A DNA stretch of 64,000 nucleotides from HT1-32 sp040219025 (GTDB taxonomy: Bacteria > Pseudomonadota > Alphaproteobacteria > Rhodospirillales > HT1-32), in assembly GCA_040219025.1 (NCBI GenBank), contig JAVJTE010000020.1, positions 1,185,229 through 1,249,228 of the forward strand, in the 5' to 3' direction. The position numbers and the translations under genes were made by a program. This document shows, one piece after another, positions 31,930 through 40,983 of this stretch; position 1 is the first letter of the stretch; each line of letters opens with the position of its first letter. A model generated the notes under the pieces. It made no database searches. It worked only from the letters and a program-made list of their open reading frames with translations, and was not told where the DNA came from.

Positions 31930-33542
31930 TCTGTCCTCCTGATTGCTGGGTTATGGGGGGTGGCATCGACGGCCCCCCAGCCGCCCGCACCAGCCGTCTC
32001 TATGAGGAGACGTTCACCGGCGCGCCATTGTATCTGGGTTCTGGCAGTGAGTTGTTCGGTGTCACCATTCTGGCGGATCACCTGTGCGCAGGATGTCGCA
32101 CCGGATGACCCGCCCTGCAGGCCGCGGGCCTGGCTGTCATGGCGCTCGCCGCGATAGGAAACCTGGGCCGCCCCTTCGGTCAGCAGGTAGCAGCGCCGCA
32201 GCCCGTCGCCCCCCCTATGCTGGCCGCCGCCGCCGGATCCCGGATTGAAGCCATAGCTTTCCACTAGGATCGGGGTTTCCCGTTCGATGATCTCAACCGG
32301 CGTGTTGCGCGCATTGCCGACATCGGTCGAAAGGCCGGATGCGCCGGGCGCGAGGGATGAGCCACCGGCACCGCTGGCGACAATCTCGGTCAGCTGATAG
32401 CGCTGGCCGTCAGTCGTGGTGCCACCGAAGGCGATAACTGTTGCGACCCCTGCATTGGCCGCTGCCGAGGTGGCGCTGCGGTCCCGGCTCCAGGCGCTGA
32501 TAATCGCATTGCAGGCCAGCTTGACGGTTGCCGTCCGGGCATTCACGGCAGCCGGATAGTCCGGGTTGACCACACTGCCGGGCGGCAGCACCAGATCAAG
32601 CGGTGCCAGACAGCCGGCATTGTTCGGGGCGTCCGGGGCCAGGCAGCGCATGAAATAGAGCGCGGCGGCCATCATGGCGGCAGGCGCGGCATTGGCCGGA
32701 CCCGTGGTCTGTGGCGACGAGCCGGTGAAATCGATCCGGATCCTGTCACCGGATTTTTCAAGTTGCACCCGGATTTTGACCGGATCAGTTGTGACACCAT
32801 CGCTGTCGAGCTGGTCTTCCCACGCGCTGGTTCCGTCAGGCTCCCGCAACAGGGCGGCCCGTGTCATCGTCTCAGACTGGCTGATCAGCGTCCGGCAGAC
32901 CGGGAGATAGTTTGCGCCCAGCCGGGCCGCCAGCTGCACCAGTTCCCGCCCGCCGAGAGCGAGGCAGGACCATTGCGAGGCCAGATCGCCGAGCAGGGCA
33001 TCCGGTGTCCGGCTGTTGGCGGTCAGGATGGCAGCGAGTGCCGGTTCCAGCTTACCGGCACGATGCGACCGGACAGGGGGCAGGCGCAGGCCTTCCTCGA
33101 AGATCGACCGGGCGTTCGGCGGGATTGAGCCGGGGGTGATGCCGCCGACATCCTGATGATGCAGGCTGGCTGCACCGAAGCCGGTCAGGCTATTCCCGTC
33201 AAAGACCGGGCGGATCAGCGTCAGGTCGGGCAGATGCGCCCCGCCATTCCAGGGGTCATTCAGCAGGTATCCGTCACCGGGCTGCATGGCTGATGCCGGA
33301 AAGGCCTTCAGGGTTGCCTGTACTGCCGGGATCAGTGAGCCCAGCAGCAAGGGCAGGGAGCGGGCCTGGGCAATCAGCGTCCCGTCTGCCATGAACAGTG
33401 CGGCAGCGGCATCGCCGGCCTCGCGTGCAATGGCGGAGCGGGCGCCGGAAACCAGACTGTTCTGCATGCGGTCGGCGATGGCCTGCAGGGTCAGCCGGGC
33501 CGGCTCGATATGGGGGAGAAGCTCTGGAGCGACAGGAGTCAT
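31923..33542 (-). CDS. hyuB: Hydantoinase B/oxoprolinase family protein
   Basis: The 539-residue protein matches the HyuB subunit of ATP-dependent hydantoinases, 5-oxoprolinases and related acetone-carboxylase-like enzymes. Visible family features are ALFMADGTLIAQARSLPLLL, GDGYLLNDPWNGGAHLPDLT, HHQDVGGITPGSIPPNARSI, GTSAWEDQLDSDGVT and NARNTPVEIIERETPILVES, followed by GFNPGSGGGGQHRGGDGLRR. It forms one enzyme with HyuA, encoded upstream with a four-base overlap, which hydrolyses a cyclic amide at the cost of ATP. The exact substrate (hydantoin, N-methylhydantoin, 5-oxoproline) cannot be read from the sequence. Confidence 0.93.
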   Translation of the reverse strand: MTPVAPELLPHIEPARLTLQAIADRMQNSLVSGARSAIAREAGDAAAALFMADGTLIAQARSLPLLLGSLIPAVQATLKAFPASAMQPGDGYLLNDPWNGGAHLPDLTLIRPVFDGNSLTGFGAASLHHQDVGGITPGSIPPNARSIFEEGLRLPPVRSHRAGKLEPALAAILTANSRTPDALLGDLASQWSCLALGGRELVQLAARLGANYLPVCRTLISQSETMTRAALLREPDGTSAWEDQLDSDGVTTDPVKIRVQLEKSGDRIRIDFTGSSPQTTGPANAAPAAMMAAALYFMRCLAPDAPNNAGCLAPLDLVLPPGSVVNPDYPAAVNARTATVKLACNAIISAWSRDRSATSAAANAGVATVIAFGGTTTDGQRYQLTEIVASGAGGSSLAPGASGLSTDVGNARNTPVEIIERETPILVESYGFNPGSGGGGQHRGGDGLRRCYLLTEGAAQVSYRGERHDSQARGLQGGSSGATSCAQVIRQNGDTEQLTARTQIQWRAGERLLIETAGAGGWGAVDATPHNPAIRRTEC

Positions 33543-35497
33543 GCGGCCCGCCGTTCCTGTGACAGCAGAACGTCTCCGCCGCCAAGCACGCGCCAGTTCC
33601 AGCCCCGGGGCACCCAGATGCTGGTCCGGTCAGAAAACAGCGACTGCGGACCGGCCCCGGTATCAGGGATCAGTGCGGCAGGGTTGTCACTACCGGATGA
33701 GGAGGTCGCAGTCGTTGCCCGGGGCTGCTTCTGTGCTTTCTCAACCCGCAGACGATGGATCATGTGACCGTTACCGACCGCATGACCACGAAGGGTTTCA
33801 TGCAGCCGGTCGAACCGTGCGGAAATATCGTGAATGTTGTCCTGCACCGGATCGAACGGAATTTCGAGGGGCGATTGCTGCCCGCGATAGGCAATATCGA
33901 GCAGACAGCCTGCGGGGCTTTCGCCCGGCAGTTCCTGTCCGGCCTGCAGGGCTTTGCGACAAAGCTCTGCGAAAGTGGTTTCGGTCAGCTCCTGCAGCAG
34001 GCTTTGTTCGACGGCCTCTACCGGGTAACAGGCAAGACAGCCTGCCGCCGAGATGATGGCCGCTCCGGCAATCACCAGCGCCGTTTCGATCCCGGCCAGT
34101 TCGGCTGCTTCTGCCGCATGCTGTCCGCCGCCACCGCCACCAACCATCAGAATGGTTTCTGCCGGATCGGTTCCGCGCCGGAAGGCATGGGATTTTATGG
34201 CCTCTGCAATGGCTGTCGCGGCCGTCGCGACCGCTGCTTCGGAGGCGGTATGGATGTCACAGCCGAGTGGCCCGGCAAGGGTCTGCATCACAGATTTTGC
34301 AGCCTCGTCATCCAGCCTGATCCCGCCGGCCAGACTGTCCGGCAGGCGGCCAAGGACAACCAGTGCATCGGTCAGTGTCGGCACCGTGCCGCCCCGCCCG
34401 AAAGCAGCCGGGCCCGGATCTGATCCGGCGGAGTCCGGGCCGACACGTAACGCCCCCGCGTCATTGACCCGCAGGATGCTGCCGCCGCCAATGGGGATGG
34501 AGCTGATATCGACCGACCACTGGCGGATCGCCAGCCGGCCAATGTCGAGGCTGCGACCGGTTGCCAGTTCGCCCTGCCGGATCAGCCCGATATCGCTGGT
34601 GGTGCCGCCTGTCTCCAGGGTGATTGCTGTAGAGTGGCTGCCTTGTTCCGGCCCCCGGGTCTGTACCTCGAACCCGCGCAGGGCGGCGGCTGGTCCGGAC
34701 ATCGCCAGACGCAGGGGCATTGCGGCAGCAGTATCGGTGGTGATCACGGTGGCGTCGGAGGTGACGATTTCGGGCGCGGGCAGACCAAGCTCGGCCAGGC
34801 CGGAGACAAGATCATGGAGATAGGTCACCACCATCGGCTTGATATAGGCATCCAGTGCGGTGGCAAGGAACCGCTCATACTCTCCCGGTGCCGGGTCGAC
34901 CTGATGCGACAGGGATACCGGCAGGCCGGGAAAACCGGCGGAGATTATATCGGCAATGGCCCGTTCATGTGCGGGATTGACGGTGGAATGCAGCAGGCAG
35001 ACAGCGATGGCACTGGCCCCGTCCCGGATCAGTCGTTCGACCGCCGGGGCCACAGCATCTGTATCAAGCGGCGTGATCTCGGTCCCGTCGGCTGCCATGC
35101 GACCGGAAATGCCGATCCGCAGATCGGTCGGGAAGATATCGACGGGCGAGGCCGTGACAGGTGCCAGGCTGTAGAGGTCGTCGCGGTTCTGTCGGCCAAT
35201 CGCGAGGATATCCTCGAAACCCTGGGTCGTGATAATGCCGACCGGTGCGGCACGTCGCTCCAGCAGGACGTTGGTTGCCAGTGTCGTGCCATGCAGCAGG
35301 CGGCTGATCCGCTCAGGGTTGATTTCTCCGGCTTTCAGAAAATCCCGGATCGCGCCAAGAGTTGCCGTGGCCTGGCTGGCACCCGGCGGATAGGGTTGCT
35401 TGTCACTGTGCATTGATCCGTCTGTGCCACGGGCGACGATGTCGACATATGTGCCGCCGATATCGACCCCGAGCGCCCATGTCACGGATCCGGTCAT
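33539..35497 (-). CDS. hyuA: Hydantoinase A/oxoprolinase family protein
   Basis: The 652-residue HyuA subunit carries the ATP-binding actin-like fold. Family stretches are LGVDIGGTYVDIVARGTDGS, RLLHGTTLATNVLLERRAAP, VGIITTQGFEDILAIGRQNR, SLSHQVDPAPGEYERFLATA and the central ETGGTTSDIGLIRQGELATG. The later IPIGGGSILRVNDAGALRVG and SDPGPAAFGRGG also match. It couples ATP hydrolysis to ring opening together with HyuB. Overlaps of four bases on both sides tie it to the FAD dehydrogenase upstream and hyuB downstream. Confidence 0.93.
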   Translation of the reverse strand: MTGSVTWALGVDIGGTYVDIVARGTDGSMHSDKQPYPPGASQATATLGAIRDFLKAGEINPERISRLLHGTTLATNVLLERRAAPVGIITTQGFEDILAIGRQNRDDLYSLAPVTASPVDIFPTDLRIGISGRMAADGTEITPLDTDAVAPAVERLIRDGASAIAVCLLHSTVNPAHERAIADIISAGFPGLPVSLSHQVDPAPGEYERFLATALDAYIKPMVVTYLHDLVSGLAELGLPAPEIVTSDATVITTDTAAAMPLRLAMSGPAAALRGFEVQTRGPEQGSHSTAITLETGGTTSDIGLIRQGELATGRSLDIGRLAIRQWSVDISSIPIGGGSILRVNDAGALRVGPDSAGSDPGPAAFGRGGTVPTLTDALVVLGRLPDSLAGGIRLDDEAAKSVMQTLAGPLGCDIHTASEAAVATAATAIAEAIKSHAFRRGTDPAETILMVGGGGGGQHAAEAAELAGIETALVIAGAAIISAAGCLACYPVEAVEQSLLQELTETTFAELCRKALQAGQELPGESPAGCLLDIAYRGQQSPLEIPFDPVQDNIHDISARFDRLHETLRGHAVGNGHMIHRLRVEKAQKQPRATTATSSSGSDNPAALIPDTGAGPQSLFSDRTSIWVPRGWNWRVLGGGDVLLSQERRAA

Positions 35498-36747
35498 GCG
35501 GCGAAGGCCAGCCGGAAGCGGGTTGCCCTGAAGGGTTTCAGGTCAAGTTCCGGTTCCCGCCCGGCAACCAGATTGGCAATTTCCCGGCCGGTTGTGGCAC
35601 CGCTGCACATGCCGACATGTCCGTGGCCAAAGCCGAACCAGGCATTTTCGGCCCGGGGGGCCCGGTCAATCACCGGCATGCTGTCGGGAAGACAGGGACG
35701 ATGGCCCATCCAGCGGGAAATATCACTGGTGTCCAGATGCGGAAACATGTCCTTGCCCTGTTTCAGCAGGGCATCGGCGCGTTCATACCGGGGCGGGGCC
35801 TCCAGACCGGACAGCTCCACCGATCCGGCCAGCCGCAGGCCAACCGCCATCGGGTTGACCATCAGGTTATGCTCGACCGCCATCACGGTATGGCTCAGCT
35901 TCAGGTTGTTGCTTTTTACCGTGACATGATAGCCGCGCTGGGTCTCCAGCGGAATGCGTGCGCCAAGCTCTGCGGTCAGTTTCGCTGACCAGGCACCGGC
36001 GGCGATGACCACGCCATCGACGGCCAGCCGCTCACCATCTTCAAACCGGATTGCGGTGACCATACCATCGGCCTGATCAAACCCGGCGACCCGCTGTTTC
36101 AGATGTTCTGCCCCGTCCCTGACCGATTGCCCGTAGATCGTCTTGACCAGTGCCGACGGGTCCAGTGTCGACCCGTTTTCCGGCGCATAGATGCCGAACC
36201 GGAACCGGCCTTTCAGGTCCGGCTCCATCTCTTCCAGTTCCTCGCGACCAACATCACGCAGTTCGACGCCCAGGCTGCGGCGGAGATCCATACCCCACTG
36301 CCACTGGGCGGCAACCCCCGGTGATGAATAGACATAAAGACAGCCGGACCGCCGGATCAGTCCCATGCCGCCCGCCCGCTGCAGCAGTGGTTCGTAGCTT
36401 TCAAACACAGGAGCCAGCAGGTTGCGCATGGCGCTGGCGATGCGTTCAACTTCCGGCTTGGTGCAATGGCTGACAAAACGCAGCAGCCATGGGGCAAGCT
36501 TCGGCAGATAGCCGGTGCGGATGGTCAGCGGGCCCATCGGGTCCAGGATCCATTTCGGCACCTTCTTCCACATGCCGGGCATGCCAACCGGCAGACAGGC
36601 ACTGGGCGACAGCGACCCGGCATTACCGAAAGAACAGGCCTCGCCGGCCTCCAGCGGATCGATAATCGTCACCTTGTGGCCATCCCGCTGCAGATAGGCC
36701 GCAGCAGATACGCCAACAATACCGGCGCCGATAACCGCGATATGCAT
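35494..36747 (-). CDS. FAD-dependent D-amino-acid dehydrogenase-like oxidoreductase
   Basis: The 417-residue flavoprotein of the DAO family resembles DadA. The FAD-binding motif MHIAVIGAGIVGVSAAAYLQ is at the N-terminus, with a second FAD-contacting stretch VDGVVIAAGAWSAKLTAELG and the C-terminal WFGFGHGHVGMCSGATTGRE. DadA-type enzymes oxidise D-amino acids to imines, which hydrolyse to 2-oxo acids and ammonia. ATG 36747 is preferred over an upstream TTG, with GGGAA about 8 bases before it. It is the first gene of the operon, divergent from a LysR regulator. Sarcosine or another secondary amine is an alternative substrate. Confidence 0.88.
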   Translation of the reverse strand: MHIAVIGAGIVGVSAAAYLQRDGHKVTIIDPLEAGEACSFGNAGSLSPSACLPVGMPGMWKKVPKWILDPMGPLTIRTGYLPKLAPWLLRFVSHCTKPEVERIASAMRNLLAPVFESYEPLLQRAGGMGLIRRSGCLYVYSSPGVAAQWQWGMDLRRSLGVELRDVGREELEEMEPDLKGRFRFGIYAPENGSTLDPSALVKTIYGQSVRDGAEHLKQRVAGFDQADGMVTAIRFEDGERLAVDGVVIAAGAWSAKLTAELGARIPLETQRGYHVTVKSNNLKLSHTVMAVEHNLMVNPMAVGLRLAGSVELSGLEAPPRYERADALLKQGKDMFPHLDTSDISRWMGHRPCLPDSMPVIDRAPRAENAWFGFGHGHVGMCSGATTGREIANLVAGREPELDLKPFRATRFRLAFAA

Positions 36748-36861
36748 GCTGTTTCCCAAACTGGTCTCACGCCGCGACCGGCGTCTCTGCTCGATTTTAT
36801 TGTCTGGATAAGTTAAGCATCATTCCAATGAATTTTTCTGACATATAAATCAGGTTATCTT
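36748..36861. promoter_or_regulatory. Divergent control region between the catabolic operon and its LysR gene
   Basis: This 114-base region is AT-rich from about 36790. It holds the short palindrome ATTC-CAAT-GAAT at 36822-36833, plus GATAA near 36807 and TTATC near 36855 as inverted copies. LysR proteins normally bind such divergent regions at T-N11-A sites. The exact operator is not certain. Confidence 0.4.
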
Positions 36862-37764
36862 ATGAATATCACGCTTCGTCAGCTCCGGGCCTTTCGCAGC
36901 GTTGCCGATACCGCAAGCTTCACGCTGGCCGCCGGCAGCATGCATCTCACCCAGTCCGCGGTCAGCATGCTAGTCCGGCAGCTTGAAACGGAATTCGGTA
37001 TGCCGTTGTTCGACCGGGTCAACCGGAAGGTTGCCCTGACGGAGGCCGGCCGCCAGATCCTGCCGCTGGCCCGGCGGATGCTGGACGACCTGCGTCAGGT
37101 CGAGGAGGGTGCGGTTGATATGCGGGAGCTGCAACGCGGTATCCTGCGGCTGGCGGTGCCGCAGATGCTGGCCTGTGCCTGGATACCCGACGCGATCGGC
37201 GAGTTCCGGAGCCGGTATCCGAATGTGACGCTGAAACTGTTCGATACCACGCCGGACAGGATTGTCTCCTCCATTCAGGCGCATGAGGCGGAGATCGGCA
37301 TCGGCCCGGAACGCGCCATTCCGAACGATCTGCAGGCTGATTTCCTGTGGGATGAGCCGCTGCAGATCGTCTGCCCGGCGGACAGCCCGCTGGCCGACAA
37401 GCCGAAACTGCGCTGGCGGGATACGGTGGGCGAACGCTGGATCATCTATTCCAATGAATTCAGTGGTCATATCCAGCGCACGCTGGAGAGCAGCCAGACC
37501 AGCCTGCGCCTGTCGGATGCGACAGAGGTCCGTTATCTCACCACGGCACTGTCACTGGTCAGCAAAGGGGTCGGCGTGACGGTTGCGCCGCGCTATGCCA
37601 ACAATCTGGCATCCGGATTCAATGTGCACTTCATCGATCTGGAGGATGAGCCGAACCACCGGGCGTTTTCGGTCTATCAACGCAACGGCTATGAACTGTC
37701 ACCCGCCGCAGCCGCCTTTGTCAGGATGCTGCGGGAACGCGTGTCGCAGAATCGGGAATGCTGA
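36862..37764 (+). CDS. LysR-family transcriptional regulator
   Basis: The 300-residue protein has the LysR N-terminal winged helix: ITLRQLRAFRSVADTASFTL, AAGSMHLTQSAVSMLVRQLE and MPLFDRVNRKVALTEAGRQI. An effector-binding domain follows with GILRLAVPQMLACAWIPDAI, RSRYPNVTLKLFDTTPDRIV and SLVSKGVGVTVAPRYANNLA. It is divergent from the FAD dehydrogenase that heads the catabolic operon and most likely activates that operon in response to the imported compound or an intermediate, an inference from position. The ATG is 113 bases from the divergent start. Confidence 0.93.
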   Translation: MNITLRQLRAFRSVADTASFTLAAGSMHLTQSAVSMLVRQLETEFGMPLFDRVNRKVALTEAGRQILPLARRMLDDLRQVEEGAVDMRELQRGILRLAVPQMLACAWIPDAIGEFRSRYPNVTLKLFDTTPDRIVSSIQAHEAEIGIGPERAIPNDLQADFLWDEPLQIVCPADSPLADKPKLRWRDTVGERWIIYSNEFSGHIQRTLESSQTSLRLSDATEVRYLTTALSLVSKGVGVTVAPRYANNLASGFNVHFIDLEDEPNHRAFSVYQRNGYELSPAAAAFVRMLRERVSQNREC

Positions 37765-37799
37765 AGAGGCGTTCACATGGATATGCATGATGACACCGC

Positions 37800-38531
37800 C
37801 TACAGCAGGCCCTGTTCACGGAAGCTGAGGGTTTTGCCGGCGGCGACGATGACGTGGTCGTGGACGGTGATATCAAGGGCGCGGGCGGCGGTGACGATCT
37901 TTGCCGTCATGTCGATATCGGCCCGCGACGGGCTGGGGTCGCCGCTGGGATGGTTGTGGGCCAGAATGATCGCGGTGGCACCGACTTCCAGCGCCCGTTT
38001 CACCACCTCGCGGGGATAGACCGGGGTGTGATTGACGGTGCCGGTCTGATGCACTTCATCACGGATCAGCCGGTTGCGGGTATCGAGGAACAGAATGCGA
38101 AACTGCTCGATCTTTTCACGACCCATGACCGCCCGCAGATAGGTCGTCAGCTGATCCCATGAGGAAATCAGCGGTTTGTCGACAACTTCGGCGCGGTGCA
38201 GATGCAGGGCCGCAGCCTGAACCGATTTCAGGACGGCAGCCGCAACCTCGCCGATACCCCTCACCGCAGTCAGCTCTGCCGGTCCGGCGGTCAGCACCCC
38301 GGCCAGCCCGCCGAACCGGTCGATCAGCTCTTTCGCCAGCGGTTTGACATCACGCCGCGGGATGGCCGCACCAAGCAGGATTTCAAGAATTTCGTAGTCC
38401 TGAACAGCAGCCGGTCCGCCTGTCAGGAAACGGGTCCGCAACCTCTCCCGGTGCTGCAGGTAATGCGGCGCCGGTGAGGTCTGGCGGGGGGCAGCGTCAG
38501 CTGGCCGCTGCTGCATAGGGAGGGCGGTCAA
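37800..38531 (-). CDS. radC: RadC family JAB1/MPN-domain protein
   Basis: The 243-residue protein has an N-terminal helix-hairpin-helix region (FGGLAGVLTAGPAELTAVRG) and a C-terminal JAB/MPN metalloprotease-like domain with the metal motif AIILAHNHPSGDPSPSRADI. Despite its name, the family's role in DNA repair is not established. The start at 38531 overlaps the end of map by 35 bases; an in-frame ATG at 38516 would shorten the overlap to 20. It is the last gene of a five-gene minus-strand run. Confidence 0.93.
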   Translation of the reverse strand: MTALPMQQRPADAAPRQTSPAPHYLQHRERLRTRFLTGGPAAVQDYEILEILLGAAIPRRDVKPLAKELIDRFGGLAGVLTAGPAELTAVRGIGEVAAAVLKSVQAAALHLHRAEVVDKPLISSWDQLTTYLRAVMGREKIEQFRILFLDTRNRLIRDEVHQTGTVNHTPVYPREVVKRALEVGATAIILAHNHPSGDPSPSRADIDMTAKIVTAARALDITVHDHVIVAAGKTLSFREQGLL

Positions 38532-39336
38532 GACCGGCGGGCGACAGGGTAAAGACCTCGTAGCCGCTGGCCGTCACGCCGATGGAATGCTCGAACTGGG
38601 CGGAAAGTGACTTGTCCTTGGTGACCGCCGTCCAGTTGTCACTGAGAATTTTCACATCCGGACGCCCGGCATTGATCATCGGCTCGATGGTGAAAAACAT
38701 GCCTTCCTGCAGCGGCGTGCCTGTTCCCTTGCGTCCGTAATGCAGAATGTTGGGAGCATCATGGAACACGCGTCCCAGACCATGGCCGCAGAAATCCCGG
38801 ACAACACTGAAACGCTGTTCCTCGGCATAGGTCTGGATCGCGTGTCCGATATCACCGGTGGTCGCGCCGGGGCGGACAACCCTGATGCCTTCCCACATCG
38901 CCTCGAAGGTGACATCGATCAGCTTTTGCGCCTTGACCGGCACATCGCCGACCCAGAACATCCGGCTGGTATCGCCATGCCAGCCGTCAACGATGGTGGT
39001 GACGTCAATATTGATGCAATCGCCGTTCTTCAGTTTCTTGTCCCCCGGTATGCCATGACAGACGACATGGTTTATGGAGGTACAGACGGATTTCGGGAAT
39101 CCGCGGTAGCCGAGGGGAGCCGGAGTCGCATCATGATCGAGAATGAAGTTGTGGCAGAGCCGGTCGATTTCACCGGTGGTGATACCGGGAACGACATGCG
39201 GTGTGATCATGTCGAGGGTTTCGGCAGCGAGCTTGCAGGAAACCCGCATGGCCTCGAATTCTGCCGGGCCGTGTAATTTGATCGATCGTGTTTCCATGTC
39301 CCAATCCGGCTCCTGAGCCAGTTCCATATTCTGCAT
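38497..39336 (-). CDS. map: Methionine aminopeptidase type I
   Basis: Map removes the initiator methionine from nascent proteins. The 279-residue protein shows the pita-bread fold motifs: GVPGITTGEIDRLCHNFILD-like VPGITTGEIDRLCHNFI, YRGFPKSVCTSINHVVCHGI, the metal-ligand Asp residues in NGDCINIDVTTIVDGWHGDT, the His in RDFCGHGLGRVFHDAPNIL and the Glu residues in EGMFFTIEPMINAG and SAQFEHSIGVT. ATG 39336 has GGAG 9 bases upstream; the frame is open to a TTG at 39363 but without a site. It follows sfsA by 19 bases. Confidence 0.96.
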   Translation of the reverse strand: MQNMELAQEPDWDMETRSIKLHGPAEFEAMRVSCKLAAETLDMITPHVVPGITTGEIDRLCHNFILDHDATPAPLGYRGFPKSVCTSINHVVCHGIPGDKKLKNGDCINIDVTTIVDGWHGDTSRMFWVGDVPVKAQKLIDVTFEAMWEGIRVVRPGATTGDIGHAIQTYAEEQRFSVVRDFCGHGLGRVFHDAPNILHYGRKGTGTPLQEGMFFTIEPMINAGRPDVKILSDNWTAVTKDKSLSAQFEHSIGVTASGYEVFTLSPAGLDRPPYAAAAS

Positions 39337-39355
39337 GATTACTCCATCCGCTGCC

Positions 39356-40057
39356 TCAGCCAACGAGGTCGAGCGGCCTGTCCAGGGTGATTTTCTGCGT
39401 CGTGATGGCGCACATATAGCACAACATTTCGACTCCGCGAGTCATCGCTTGCCGGAAAGCGGCTGCGTAAACCGGGTCAACATCCTCTGCCAGGGCAAAG
39501 CGGTCGCAATCGGTGCGCTGAACCACATACAGCATCACCGCACGATGACCCTGTTCGACCATATCACCCAGTTCGGCCAGATGCTTGGCACCGCGGGCGG
39601 TAACCGCATCAGGAAATTCCGCAAGGCCGGGGGTACGCATCAGATGCACGTTCTTGATCTCGACATAGGCCATCGGGCGGTCGGGATCTTCCAGCAGGAT
39701 ATCAATGCGGGAGTTTTTGCCGTATTTCACTTCCCGTCTCAGCCCTGCATAACCCGCCAGTTCCGGGATACGACCTGCCAGAATGGCTTCCTCGGCGATG
39801 GCATTGGGATGGGCGGTCGAGACGCCGACCATGCCGCCATCAGCCTCGGCAATTTCCCAGGACCATTTCAGTTTGCGGGCGGGATTGCGTGCCGGCGACA
39901 GCCAGATGGTCATGCCGGGATCCTTCAGGCCAATCATGCCGCCGGGGTTGGCAATATGGGCCGTGGTCTCCGTGCCGTCATCAAAGCGGACATCGGCCAG
40001 GAACCGTTTGTAGCGTTTGATCAGGGTCGCCCTGACCAGCGGATCGGGAAAATTCAT
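39356..40057 (-). CDS. sfsA: DNA/RNA nuclease SfsA family protein
   Basis: The 233-residue protein matches SfsA, named for sugar fermentation stimulation in E. coli; relatives have an OB-like N-terminal part and a nuclease-like C-terminal part. Visible stretches are VRATLIKRYKRFLADVRFDD, AHIANPGGMIGLKDPGMTIW, SRIDILLEDPDRPMAYVEIK and VTARGAKHLAELGDMVEQGH. The DILLED and VEIKN residues fit a PD-(D/E)xK type active site. It overlaps the upstream methyltransferase-like gene by four bases and precedes map, an order often seen in alphaproteobacteria. Confidence 0.94.
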   Translation of the reverse strand: MNFPDPLVRATLIKRYKRFLADVRFDDGTETTAHIANPGGMIGLKDPGMTIWLSPARNPARKLKWSWEIAEADGGMVGVSTAHPNAIAEEAILAGRIPELAGYAGLRREVKYGKNSRIDILLEDPDRPMAYVEIKNVHLMRTPGLAEFPDAVTARGAKHLAELGDMVEQGHRAVMLYVVQRTDCDRFALAEDVDPVYAAAFRQAMTRGVEMLCYMCAITTQKITLDRPLDLVG

Positions 40058-40971
40058 CGGCCCGCCTTGTCGTCCGTCGGGAATTCCACCGCATCCAGCG
40101 CCTCCGACAGCTTTTTCGTTGCCGAGCCGGGACGCAGCGGTTTTGGCTGCGAAGCATCGGGTGCCCAGCCGGTCAGGGTGATGATATCAAAGGTCGCGTG
40201 AACCCGTCCCTCGCTGTCGGTGAAATCCTGCATCATGCGTGCCATCGCGGCCATCAGGGTGCTGCGTTTCAGGAAATTCCGGCGACGTTTTGCGACGACA
40301 TTGGTTTCCCCCATGCCCCGCAGGTCAGCCAGCAGCTTCATCGGGTTGCTGTAGGTGACAGTCACCCGGTCCATATCGGCGACCGGCAGGGCAAAGCCCG
40401 CACGCTGCAGCAGGGCACCGGCATCGCGGACATCGGCCAGCGGCGACAGGCGGGGGCTGATACCGCCATCCAGTTCCAGTTCTGCCTGTTGCAGGGCGAC
40501 CCGTAATTCGGTCAGGGTTTCACCGCCCAGCAGCGAGCCGATAAACAGTCCGTCCGGGGTCAGGCTCTTGCGGATCTGTATCAGCGCACCCGGCAGATCA
40601 TTGACCCAGTGCAGGGACAGATTGCTCAGAACCAGATCAAAGCTGGCCGCCGCGAAGGGCAGAAGTTCCTCATCCGCCGCAATGGCGGGCGCATTACCGG
40701 CACGCGATGCACGGTCGGCAAACCGGGGCGACAGATCACACTGGACGACAGGCGGTGCGAACCCGCGTCCGGCAAGTACCTGTCCGACCTCGCCGCCATG
40801 GCAGCCGATGTCTGCGACAGCCTGAAACCGTCTTTTCACATCCTCCAGACGGTCAACCAGCCGCTCTGCGGTTTCCCGGAACAGGAAGTCATGGGCATCG
40901 AATCCGCCTGCTGCGCGGTCGCGGCGACGGCGCAGCAGGCTGCGGTCGAATACAGTAATATCGTCTGTCAA
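40054..40971 (-). CDS. NDUFAF5-like SAM-binding protein
   Basis: The 305-residue class I SAM-binding protein resembles mitochondrial NDUFAF5 and its alphaproteobacterial homologues, which act in complex I assembly by modifying an arginine, as well as BioC. It begins with the typical VFDRSLLRRRRDRAAGGFDA and HDFLFRETAERLVDRLEDVK. The SAM-binding loop is AVADIGCHGGEVGQVLAGRG, and LVLSNLSLHWVNDLPGALIQ plus LADLRGMGETNVVAKRRRNF follow. Whether it methylates or hydroxylates, and what, cannot be read from the sequence. It overlaps sfsA by four bases. Confidence 0.87.
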   Translation of the reverse strand: MTDDITVFDRSLLRRRRDRAAGGFDAHDFLFRETAERLVDRLEDVKRRFQAVADIGCHGGEVGQVLAGRGFAPPVVQCDLSPRFADRASRAGNAPAIAADEELLPFAAASFDLVLSNLSLHWVNDLPGALIQIRKSLTPDGLFIGSLLGGETLTELRVALQQAELELDGGISPRLSPLADVRDAGALLQRAGFALPVADMDRVTVTYSNPMKLLADLRGMGETNVVAKRRRNFLKRSTLMAAMARMMQDFTDSEGRVHATFDIITLTGWAPDASQPKPLRPGSATKKLSEALDAVEFPTDDKAGR

Positions 40972-40983
40972 CAGCAGGGCTCT

